Positions 14,401 through 20,817 of a stretch of 22,508 nt of DNA are shown one piece after another. A model generated the notes under the pieces. The model searched no databases. It saw nothing but the letters and a program-made list of their open reading frames with translations, and was not told the DNA's origin. The position numbers and the translations under genes are program-made. Numbering within the stretch: position 1 is the stretch's first letter; each line of letters begins with the position of its first letter. The stretch is from the NCBI GenBank assembly GCA_041499965.1, contig JBGQLG010000076.1, positions 1-22,508 of the forward strand, read 5' to 3'. Source of the stretch: AR5 sp041499965. Lineage in GTDB: Bacteria > Methylomirabilota > Methylomirabilia > Rokubacteriales > CSP1-6.

Positions 14401-14689
14401 TCGCACGCTGACGGCGATCGAGAACGAGCTGATCCAGGTCCGGGCCGACGACCCGCGCATGTTCCCGGCCAAGCTCAACTCGCGGCTGGCAGCGGTCGTG
14501 ACCCTCATCGAGTACTCGGACGCCGCCCCCACCCAGGCCCTCCGCGAGCTGTCCGAGAGCCTGGGGAGCCGCATCCAGGCCGAGCTGACGAAGCTCGACC
14601 GCTGCCTGAACCAGGACGTCGCCGCGTTCAACGCCCTCTGCTTCGACGAGGGGGCGGCGGCGATCGTCGCGCGGCCGGGGGCGCGCTAG
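11459..14689 (+). CDS. Large sortilin/VPS10-like Asp-box (BNR) beta-propeller protein
   Basis: A 1076-residue protein of the bacterial VPS10/sortilin-like, BNR-repeat family often labelled glycosyl hydrolase. The first 720 residues or so carry repeated Asp boxes (S/T-x-D-G-G-x-T-W): about 47-56, 101-111, 152-162, 210-220, 260-270 and 306-316, with degenerate later ones such as VRSVDEGQTW and FKTSDYGRTW. This suggests one large 10-bladed or two smaller propellers. A linker rich in A/T/E/P follows near 830-870, then a beta domain (NRFVWNLRGRD, GSYEVRLTVGG) and a helical tail. No signal peptide is visible (MALDPRRFESLQYRLVG), unusual for a family commonly exported. There is no Shine-Dalgarno, consistent with coupling to the gene 15 bp upstream. 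The stop codon lies in the arm of repeat B. Enzyme activity is unproven. Confidence 0.85.
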   Translation: MALDPRRFESLQYRLVGPHRGGRVVAVAGHPTEAMTFYFGACAGGVWKTTDGGTYWENVSDGFFETAAVGALAVAPSDPHVIYAGTGEACIRGNVSHGDGIYRSTDGGRTWANRGLRDTRHIGRVRVHPTDPDLVYVAALGHAWGPSRQRGVFRSRDGGASWQQVLFKSEGAGAVDLSMDAQNPRILYAAVWQAQRTPWGMASGGPDSSLWKSTDGGDTWTDISRNPGLPRGVLGRIGIAVSPADGRRVYAVVEADDGALFRSDDGGATWQRGSEEPGLRGRPWYYMHVFADPRDVDTAWVADYSLWKSSDGGKTFGEVATPHGDNHDLWIDPADARRMIEGNDGGACVSFNGGQSWSSIYNQPTAQFYHVCADDQRPYRIYGSQQDNWAISLPSQSHRGAITPIDQVQPGGGESGYIAVKPGDANIVVGGSIGTGPGMGRLIHYDHRSGQERVISVWPEQYGMGNPPAEHRYRFQWTFPVFYSRWDPRELWIAGNRIVRSVDEGQTWEIVSEDLTRNDASKLGLSGGPITRDNTGAEVYCTIFALAESPHEREVLWAGTDDGLVHLSRDRGKSWLAVTPPDLGEWALVSVLEPSPHDAATCYLAATRYKLDDTRPYLFKTSDYGRTWMRITDGLPEGEFTRVIREDPNRRGLLYAGTETGVWVSLDDGRAWQRLQSNLPVAPIHDLIVKDTDLVVATHGRAFWILDDLTPLHQMAAAMPDGDAHLFAPRPTVRWRTYRGHGSKPGPGREVAYRMAGSVGYAYRLVETPTGEKKEQPIDAGENPPSGVVVHYWLREAPAGDLTLAFVGPGSLELRSFTSRREAAAATSVATSLDATGSEAPGAATPEPAGDDEPRPTKRAGANRFVWNLRGRDATKLPDNKGRGGTIEMLAAPRVAPGSYEVRLTVGGSTLTQPIEIARDPRVPATDDDLREQYAWATRSHDLLTRVHDAVLTLRDARAQAETWAGRAQTPRVKDAAQTLARTLTAIENELIQVRADDPRMFPAKLNSRLAAVVTLIEYSDAAPTQALRELSESLGSRIQAELTKLDRCLNQDVAAFNALCFDEGAAAIVARPGAR

Positions 14690-15010
14690 TATTCCGAGTG
14701 AGCGATTCGCCGACAGGCGCCTCGCCGGCTCGTGGCGGGGGCGGCGGGGCGAGCCTGCGGAGAGCGCCGCCGTCACGCCGATGGCTCGCCTGAACGACGC
14801 AAGCGGAGTTCGCGCGACCCCCCATCCCCCAAGGGGGGTTGGGTCGTTGACCAGTAGAACGTTGGCGGCGCGCTCACCCCGCCGAGCAGCGACGGTGGGA
14901 GGCAGGCTCACCATCGGTCGTGACGGCGGCGCTCTCCGCAGGCTCGCCCCGCCGCCCCCGCCACGAGCCGGCGAGGCGCCCGTCGGCGAATCGCTCACTC
15001 GGAATACTAG
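14686..15010. repeat. Repeat element B: inverted core flanked by 92-bp inverted arms
   Basis: Left arm 14686-14777 and right arm 14919-15010 are reverse complements over 92 bp with a single mismatch (position 14715 region). The spacer 14778-14918 is the same core as elements A and C but on the opposite strand, with the C6-AT-C5-AA-G6 block at 14818-14838. The left arm starts inside the last sense codon of the propeller gene and contains its TAG stop. The arms end in the self-complementary CTAG. Arm sequence is unrelated to that of element A. It fills most of the 390-bp gap before the SelA-like gene. The propeller mRNA would end in a hairpin of about 325 nt. Confidence 0.88.
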
Positions 15011-15079
15011 GATACGAACGAGACCGTACGTAAGGGCCCCTCACGCGGGGTCCCATACTCAACCCTGAAGGGGGAGCCC

Positions 15080-16231
15080 GTGCAGACGCCCAAGCCCGTT
15101 CCCGAGATCTATCGTCGCCTCGGCATCCGTCCCGTCATCCACGGATCCGGCACCACCACGCGCTACGGCGGCTCGATGCTGCGGCCGGAAGTGCTGGAGA
15201 CGATGCGCGAGGCGTCGCAGGCGCTCGTCAACCTCGACGAGCTCAACGAGGCGGCCGGCGCGGCCATCGCCCGCATGCTCGGCGCCGAGGCGGCCTTCGT
15301 CACCGCCGGCGCCAGCTCCGGGCTCATCCTGCAAGCCGCGGCGTGCATTGTCGGCAGCGATCCGGCGAAGATCACCCGCCTACCCGACACCGCGGGCATG
15401 CGCAACGAGATCGTGATCCAGCGTGCGCACCGCTTCGCCTACGACCAGTCGTACCGCGTGGCCGGCGGCCTCCTCGTCGAGATCGGCCTGGCCCGGCGCA
15501 CGCAGCCGTTCGAGCTGGAGGCCGCGATCGGCGAGCGCACGGCCGCCGTCGCCCACCTGATCTCCCCGTTCACGAGCCCGCCCGGCATCCTGCCGCTCGA
15601 GCAGGTGGTGGCCATCGCCCACAAGCGCGGTGTGCCCGTCATCGTCGACGCGGCCTCGATGCTGCCGCCCCGCGAGAACCTGACGAAGTTCCTGCGCCTC
15701 GGCGCCGACCTGGTGAGCTTCAGCGGTGGCAAGGGCATTCGCGGGCCGCAGTCCACCGGCATCCTGGCCGGCCGCCGCGACCTCATCCGCGCCGTCGCGC
15801 TCAACGCCAGCCCCAACCAGGCGCTGGCCCGGGCCGCCAAGACGTCGAAGGAGGAGGTCTGCGGGCTGGTGACGGCGCTCGAGCTGTTCATGGCCGAGGA
15901 CGAGAAGGCCGAGATGAAGCGCTACACCGAGGCGTGCACGGCGATCGTCGAGGCGCTGGGCGACATCCCCGGCCTGCGCATCGTGGTCGAGCACGACCAC
16001 GTCAACCGCGTCATCCCCCACGCCGTCGTCTACTTCACGCCCGACTGGGTCGGCCCCTCCCCCCACGCCGTCCAGGTCGCCCTCGCGAAGGGCGAACCAC
16101 ACATCTACGTCCAGCAAGGCGCCCACCAGGGCGGCTACGGGGACGAGATCGCCATCGACGCCATCAACCTGCAGCCCGGCGACACGGAGATCATCGCCAC
16201 GCGCCTGCGCGAAGAACTCATCCGCCGCTAG
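15080..16231 (+). CDS. SelA-like PLP-dependent enzyme (aminotransferase fold type I)
   Basis: A 383-residue PLP enzyme of the SelA/DgaE-like family, relatives of selenocysteine synthase that mostly act as lyases or transferases on sugar-amine or amino acid substrates. Seen: an N-terminal block GIRPVIHGSGTTTRYGG typical of SelA-like proteins, the Asp190 in VIVDAAS that would pair with the pyridine nitrogen, and the PLP-binding Lys218 in SFSGGKGIRGPQSTG. True SelA is about 460 residues with an extra N-terminal domain; this protein lacks it, and no selB or tRNA-Sec is in view, so selenium use is unlikely. The GTG at 15080 has GGGGGAG just upstream. Codons are strongly GC-ending. Likely roles are ammonia-lyase or aldolase chemistry. 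Confidence 0.85.
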   Translation: MQTPKPVPEIYRRLGIRPVIHGSGTTTRYGGSMLRPEVLETMREASQALVNLDELNEAAGAAIARMLGAEAAFVTAGASSGLILQAAACIVGSDPAKITRLPDTAGMRNEIVIQRAHRFAYDQSYRVAGGLLVEIGLARRTQPFELEAAIGERTAAVAHLISPFTSPPGILPLEQVVAIAHKRGVPVIVDAASMLPPRENLTKFLRLGADLVSFSGGKGIRGPQSTGILAGRRDLIRAVALNASPNQALARAAKTSKEEVCGLVTALELFMAEDEKAEMKRYTEACTAIVEALGDIPGLRIVVEHDHVNRVIPHAVVYFTPDWVGPSPHAVQVALAKGEPHIYVQQGAHQGGYGDEIAIDAINLQPGDTEIIATRLREELIRR

Positions 16232-16245
16232 CCTCGTCGCCGGAT

Positions 16246-16268
16246 GGCCGCCCTGAAGGGGGGCGGCC
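16246..16268 (+). terminator. 8-bp stem hairpin after the SelA-like gene
   Basis: GGCCGCCC (16246-16253) pairs perfectly with GGGCGGCC (16261-16268) across a 7-nt loop, 14 bp after the stop codon, followed by CGTTT. A weak intrinsic terminator is possible. Confidence 0.5.
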
Positions 16269-16280
16269 CGTTTCGAAACG
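16269..16280. promoter_or_regulatory. 12-bp perfect palindrome upstream of the esterase (operator candidate)
   Basis: CGTTTCGAAACG is its own reverse complement and AT-rich for this genome. It lies 38 bp before the esterase ATG, where a repressor would block transcription. It could also extend the terminator of the preceding gene. No regulator gene is adjacent. Confidence 0.35.
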
Positions 16281-16318
16281 TCCTCCGTCTCAGACCACTG
16301 TTGCCGTTGGGGGTCTCT

Positions 16319-17929
16319 ATGCCACGATCTGGGCTCTCGTTACTCCTGCCGTTGATCGTCGCGGTTGCCTCGCTCGCCGTTGGCGCCCCTGTCCATGCCG
16401 CCGGCTGCGGTTCCCCGGAAGGGCCTGATGTCGTGTGCACGGACGCCGGTGCGGTTCGCGGCGTGGCCGAGGGAAAGACCGTCGCCTTCAAGGGAATTCC
16501 CTACGCGATGCCGCCGGTTGGATCGTTGCGGTGGCGCCCGCCGCAAGAGGCCGGGCCGTGGGAGGGTGTCAGGGACGGCGGCCGATTCGGCCCCATCTGT
16601 CCGCAAATCGTCGCCGGGAAGGTCGCCGGCAGCGAGGACTGCCTCACCCTGAATGTCTGGCGGCCGCGCGAGCCGCCCACGACATTGCTTCCCGTCATGG
16701 TTTGGGTCACGGGAGGTGGCAATCACTCGCTGTCGGGGCAAGGGTCGCCGCAGTTCGGTGGTGTCTCGTACGACGGAGAGGCGCTCGTCGAACGGGGCGG
16801 CGTCGTCTACGTCAGCTACAACCTGCGGCTGGGCGTGCTGGGATTCCTCGCGCACCAGGCATTCGACGCCGAACGGCCGGAACGGGTGTCCGGCAACTAC
16901 GGCAGCCTCGATCAGGTGGCGATGCTGCGCTGGTTGCGGCGGAACATCGACCGGTTCGGGGGGAATCCGAACCGCGTCCTTCTGTTTGGCACCTCGGCGG
17001 GCGGTGGGAACATCTGCGCTCTCATGACGTCGCCGCTCTCGCGAGGCCTCTTCCATCGCGCGTCCATGCAAAGCAGCGTGCCGATCGGTTGCGAGATGCA
17101 GACTCTCGCCGACGCCGAGAAGGGAACGGGAGTGAAGGTCGCGAGCGCGGCGGGATGCGAGACGGCAGCGGACATTGCCGCGTGTCTGCGCGGCAAGAGC
17201 ACGGATGAGATCGTCTCCGCTGTCCCCGGAACCTTTGGTGTATTCCCGCGCGTGTACGGCCCGAATGTCGACGGTCACGTGTTTCCCGACCAGCCGCTGA
17301 AGCTGATCGCCGCGCGCCAGCACGACGCCATGCCGGTGGTCATCGGCAACACTGCAGGCGAGACCATGCAGTTCGTCAACGCCGCGGGGCCCGTGACTGA
17401 TGATGCATCCTACGCCGCGGCCACCGAGAAGGTCTTCGGCGCCCGCGCGCGTGACGCCATCCTGGCTCGTTACCCGTCGAACACGCACGCGACGCCCCGG
17501 CACGCGTTCGTGGCTCTCACGACCGACGCTCTCTTCACGTGTGAGAGTCGCCGCGTCGCCCGAACACTGGCTCGCAACCAGACGGCGCCCGTGTATCGCT
17601 ATCTCTTCGTTCATGCGCTCGAGAACGATCCGGTGGAAAAGGCGAACGGCGCGGTCCATACCGTCGAGCACCCGTTCTTCTTCGAATGGCGCGGCAAGTA
17701 CCGTCCGAGCGAGGCCGATCTCGCGATCCAGCAGCGGATGATTGGTTACTGGGCGCGTATGGCCCGCACCGGGAACCCCAACGGTGGCCCGGACCCCAAC
17801 TGGCCAGCGTATTCGCCAGGCAGCGAGAGCTATCTGGAAATAGGCTCGCCGATCACGACGAAGACAGGACCAAGCCGTGCCCAGTGCGACTTCTGGGACG
17901 GCGTGACGCTACCCTGGCCGCATCTATAG
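16319..17929 (+). CDS. Secreted type-B carboxylesterase/lipase family protein
   Basis: A 536-residue alpha/beta hydrolase of the carboxylesterase type-B family. The N-terminus (PRSGLSLLLPLIVAVASLA ending near VHAAG) is a signal peptide, so it is exported. Seen: the EDCLTLNVW family signature with Cys94 and Cys108 as a likely disulfide pair, GTSAGG with nucleophile Ser226 (Thr replaces the usual Glu before Ser), Glu348 in NTAGETMQF, and His447 in GAVHTVEHPF. The oxyanion stretch is TGGGN rather than HGGG. The frame is open back to 16244, but the ATG at 16319 begins the signal peptide and has GGGGG upstream. About one codon in five ends in A or T, clearly more than in its neighbours, suggesting recent acquisition. 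Confidence 0.9.
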   Translation: MPRSGLSLLLPLIVAVASLAVGAPVHAAGCGSPEGPDVVCTDAGAVRGVAEGKTVAFKGIPYAMPPVGSLRWRPPQEAGPWEGVRDGGRFGPICPQIVAGKVAGSEDCLTLNVWRPREPPTTLLPVMVWVTGGGNHSLSGQGSPQFGGVSYDGEALVERGGVVYVSYNLRLGVLGFLAHQAFDAERPERVSGNYGSLDQVAMLRWLRRNIDRFGGNPNRVLLFGTSAGGGNICALMTSPLSRGLFHRASMQSSVPIGCEMQTLADAEKGTGVKVASAAGCETAADIAACLRGKSTDEIVSAVPGTFGVFPRVYGPNVDGHVFPDQPLKLIAARQHDAMPVVIGNTAGETMQFVNAAGPVTDDASYAAATEKVFGARARDAILARYPSNTHATPRHAFVALTTDALFTCESRRVARTLARNQTAPVYRYLFVHALENDPVEKANGAVHTVEHPFFFEWRGKYRPSEADLAIQQRMIGYWARMARTGNPNGGPDPNWPAYSPGSESYLEIGSPITTKTGPSRAQCDFWDGVTLPWPHL

Positions 17930-17949
17930 GCGCCGACGGATAAGAACTT

Positions 17950-17986
17950 CGACGAGCGCCCCAGCGGCTATCCCTGAAGCTCGTCG
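17950..17986. terminator. Convergent hairpin 1
   Basis: CGACGAGC (17950-17957) pairs with GCTCGTCG (17979-17986) about 20 bp after the esterase stop. The 21-nt loop makes it modest. Confidence 0.35.
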
Positions 17987-18011
17987 TCGGGGCGCCTCGC
18001 CGCACGGGCCC

Positions 18012-18048
18012 GCGTCGGCGGCGGGCGGGGCGCGCGCGCCGCCGACGC
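18012..18048. terminator. Convergent hairpin 2
   Basis: An 11-bp perfect GC-rich stem (18012-18022 with 18038-18048, GCGTCGGCGGC) with a 15-nt loop lies 19 bp beyond the cyclase stop. It probably ends cyclase transcripts; no T-run is present. Confidence 0.5.
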
Positions 18049-18066
18049 CCGCCCGCGCCGCGGCAG

Positions 18067-20736
18067 CTATTTCGTCGTCATCGTCCAGACACCGTCCCAG
18101 TCCGGCGGCGGCGGCATGGCCGCGAAGTGTTCCGACCGCTCGACGTAGATGCGTGACGGCTGATCGGCGGGATTGAGCGCGAGGGCGTCCTTGAAGCACG
18201 CCAGCGCATCCTTGAACTCGCGCGCCCGGTAGGCGCGAATCCCCTCGGCGTAGCGCTCGACGACCGACGACAGGTTGGGGGAGGTCGTCTCGGTGAGGTG
18301 ATCCATCGCCTCGTAGATGGCCAGCGGCTCGTGGCGGCCGTGCACGCGCAGCAGGTCGATCTCGCGCAGGAGCGTCTTCTGGGTCAGCTCCCTGCGGGTG
18401 AACTCGCTGATGAGGATCTTGGACCCGTAGAACTTGGTCGCGGTCTCCAGCCGCGAGGCCAGGTTCACCGAGTCGCCGATGGCCGTGTACTCCATGCGCC
18501 GGGTGGAGCCGATGTTGCCCACCACCACCACCCCGGTCGAGACGCCGACGCCGATGTCGAGGGGGCTCTTGCCCTCGCGGTGGCGCGCCACGTTGAGCTC
18601 GCGGAGCGCCAGGAACATGGTGTTGGCCACCTTCACCGCGTCGTCGGCGTCGTGGTCGCCGTTGAAGGGCACGCCGAACAGCGCCATGACGGCGTCGCCG
18701 ATGAACTTGTCGAGCACGCCCCGGTGGCTCAGGATGACGTCCACCATCCGCTCGAAGTACTCGTTGAGCATCGACACCGTCTCGCGGGCTCCCAGCGCCT
18801 CCGACATGCTCGTGAAGTTGCGGACGTCGGAGAACAGGACCGTGACCTTCTGGTCCTTGCCGCCCAGCACGTTCTCGCCGGCCGCCAGCAGCTGCTCGGC
18901 CACCTCGGGCGACATGTAGCGGGCCATCGTGCTGCGCATGCGCTTCTCGCTGGTGATGTCCTCCAGCACCAGCATGGAGCCGATGTGCTCCTCGTTGACG
19001 TCGATCAGCGGGTTGACGGCGAGGTTGACGGAGGCGATGTCGCTGGCGCCCAGGCGCAGCTCCATCTGCACGGCGATCTCACGGCGGTTGCTCTGCTTGA
19101 CCTTCTCGAGGTTCTGCACCACCCAGGCGTTGGGCCCGGTGAACACCGCGGCGACCGCGCGGCCGAGCAGGTCGGTCCGGGCCACCTTCAGGATGCGCAG
19201 GGCCGCCTCGTTGGCGGTCAGGATGCGGTCCTCCGCGTCCAGCGTGATGATGCCGTCGGTGGTGGAGCGGAGGATGCCCTCGTTGTAGTTGCGCTCGTTG
19301 AGGACCTCCTCGAAGAGCTTGGCGTTCTCCAGCGCGATGGCGATCTGGGCCGTGAAGGCGCCCAGCCGCGCCTCGTCCTTGGCCGTGAACCGGCCCCCGT
19401 GCTTGTTGAGCACCTGGGTCACCCCGATGCAGTCGCCCGCCTTGTTGACGATCGGCATGGCCAGGATGCTCTCGGTATGGTAGCCGGTGCGCCGGTCGAC
19501 CTCCTTGTTGAAGCGCGGATCGCTGTAGGGATCCGCGATGTTCTCGGTCCGGCGCGCCTGGAAGACGGCCCCGGCGATGCCGGTGTCGGTCGGGATGCGG
19601 ATCTCCCGCATCTCGAGCCCCTCGGCCACCCGCGAGAACAGCTCGTGCGTTTTCTTGTCGTAGAGGAACAGCGTGCTGCGGTCGGCGTTGAGCAGCTCGG
19701 TGGTGGCGTGCATCAGCCTCGAGAGCAGCAGGTCGAGGTTCAGCTCGCCGGCGAGGTCGTGGGAGAGCTGCAGGATCCGCACCTCCTCGCGCAGGCTGCC
19801 CACCATGAGGTTGAAGCCGCGGAACAGCTCGGCGTACTCGTCGGTCGAGGTGAGCTGCAGGTCGTTGTCGAGGTCGCCGTGCTCGACCGCCCGCATCGCC
19901 TCGCCCAGCCGGGCCGCCGACCGCGACACCTCGGAGGCCACGAACACCGACATGGCCAGGGTGCCGGTCATGCAGACGAGGACGACGCCGGCCACCCAGG
20001 ACAGGATCGGCATCATCTCTTCCAGGCGCGTCTGGATGCCGAGCCCGACGAGCAGCCGGTCGACCTTGAAGACGAGGGTCCCGGCGAAGAACAGCAGGGG
20101 CAGCGAGTTCAGGAAGATCGACAGGTAGAGCAGCTTGCTGCGCAGCGGGACGGAGATGATCCGCTTCTGGTCCTCCAGCTCGACACGCTCGCAGTAGGCC
20201 CACAGCCGCTCCACCTGCGGGATGATCTTCTTGGCGATCACGAAGAACTCGGAGATGGCGTGGGCCGGCGAGGCGAACAGGAAGATCGTCAGCGTGAGCC
20301 CGACCACCTGCCAGGGGGCGAAGCCGCCATTGGCCAGGTGGTTGGCCGCGTACAGGCCGAGGCCGGCGAAGATCGCGGCGGCGGGGCCGTGGAAGAACGT
20401 GATTCTCAGGAACGAGAAGAACGGCAGGTTGAGCGCCCGCACGATGGCCCGCGAGGCGTCGGCCGACGACGGCCGCTCGCCGCGATCGAGCACCTGCAAC
20501 ACGCTCGTGATCGGCCGGATGTGGCGGGCAATCATGTAGACGTCGGGCAGCGTGTAGCAGGGAATGACGAGGGCGGCGATGCTCAGGAAGATCCCCCACT
20601 GCCGGAGCGTGAACTCCAAGCCCAGGAGGACCAGGAAGAAGGTGACGCCGACCGCCGCCGCCGAGGCCAGGACATAGGTCCAGACGAGGTACCAGAGCAG
20701 GCGCGTGGCCGAGGTGCCGGCGGTCACGGGTGCCAC
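18067..20736 (-). CDS. Membrane class III adenylate cyclase with HAMP, GAF, PAS and TPR-like regions
   Basis: An 889-residue multidomain signalling enzyme making cyclic AMP from ATP. About six membrane segments lie at 13-35, 47-68, 115-133, 143-163, 202-222 and 243-266. A HAMP-like linker (about 268-325) follows, then GAF (about 335-475), PAS (about 485-600) and the cyclase domain (about 627-800). Metal aspartates are Asp637 (FSDVRNFT) and Asp681 (FIGDAVMALFG). Lys677 and Thr751 fit adenine recognition; Asn758 and Arg762 (VNLASRLE) are the transition-state pair, so the domain looks active. One TPR-like helix pair (about 828-857) ends it. No Shine-Dalgarno; TAAAGT lies 7 nt before the fourth codon, also GTG (20727), which may be the true start. 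Divergent from the MFS gene. Confidence 0.9.
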   Translation of the reverse strand: MAPVTAGTSATRLLWYLVWTYVLASAAAVGVTFFLVLLGLEFTLRQWGIFLSIAALVIPCYTLPDVYMIARHIRPITSVLQVLDRGERPSSADASRAIVRALNLPFFSFLRITFFHGPAAAIFAGLGLYAANHLANGGFAPWQVVGLTLTIFLFASPAHAISEFFVIAKKIIPQVERLWAYCERVELEDQKRIISVPLRSKLLYLSIFLNSLPLLFFAGTLVFKVDRLLVGLGIQTRLEEMMPILSWVAGVVLVCMTGTLAMSVFVASEVSRSAARLGEAMRAVEHGDLDNDLQLTSTDEYAELFRGFNLMVGSLREEVRILQLSHDLAGELNLDLLLSRLMHATTELLNADRSTLFLYDKKTHELFSRVAEGLEMREIRIPTDTGIAGAVFQARRTENIADPYSDPRFNKEVDRRTGYHTESILAMPIVNKAGDCIGVTQVLNKHGGRFTAKDEARLGAFTAQIAIALENAKLFEEVLNERNYNEGILRSTTDGIITLDAEDRILTANEAALRILKVARTDLLGRAVAAVFTGPNAWVVQNLEKVKQSNRREIAVQMELRLGASDIASVNLAVNPLIDVNEEHIGSMLVLEDITSEKRMRSTMARYMSPEVAEQLLAAGENVLGGKDQKVTVLFSDVRNFTSMSEALGARETVSMLNEYFERMVDVILSHRGVLDKFIGDAVMALFGVPFNGDHDADDAVKVANTMFLALRELNVARHREGKSPLDIGVGVSTGVVVVGNIGSTRRMEYTAIGDSVNLASRLETATKFYGSKILISEFTRRELTQKTLLREIDLLRVHGRHEPLAIYEAMDHLTETTSPNLSSVVERYAEGIRAYRAREFKDALACFKDALALNPADQPSRIYVERSEHFAAMPPPPDWDGVWTMTTK

Positions 20737-20740
20737 TTTA
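20735..20740 (-). promoter_or_regulatory. Leaderless-type -10 hexamer (TAAAGT) for the cyclase
   Basis: TAAAGT on the minus strand ends 7 nt before the GTG at 20727-20725 and overlaps the upstream GTG at 20736. If used, the protein would start at the fourth codon of the longest frame. Confidence 0.35.
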
Positions 20741-20804
20741 CGCCAGACCGCCGTGGGCCCAAAGTCATGGGTTCATTGGGCATCGGCCCCCGGCAGGCCG
20801 GTGG

Positions 20805-20810
20805 TACGAT
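20805..20810 (+). promoter_or_regulatory. Leaderless-type extended -10 (TGG-TACGAT) for the MFS gene
   Basis: TACGAT with an upstream TG lies 7 nt before the GTG at 20818. No Shine-Dalgarno is present. The ten bases GGTACGATCG are the same as before the small membrane protein at 1056. Confidence 0.45.
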
Positions 20811-20817
20811 CGCGCAG

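Noticed and set aside
14778..14918. CRISPR-like or attachment-site reading of the repeats
   Set aside because: There are no regular short repeat-spacer units, no cas genes and no integrase; copies are kilobases apart.
15027..15055. GGGCCCC/GGGGTCCC mini-hairpin before the SelA-like gene as a riboswitch
   Set aside because: The stem is short and bulged, and no known riboswitch motif is recognisable.
15080..16231. Annotation as selenocysteine synthase SelA
   Set aside because: Too short, missing the N-terminal domain, and no selenium genes nearby; only the fold is shared.
18298..20817. Long plus-strand extension in frame with the MFS gene, antisense to the cyclase
   Set aside because: Cyclase domains on the other strand are intact and recognisable; the extension is low-complexity HVD/LEQ-rich shadow sequence.
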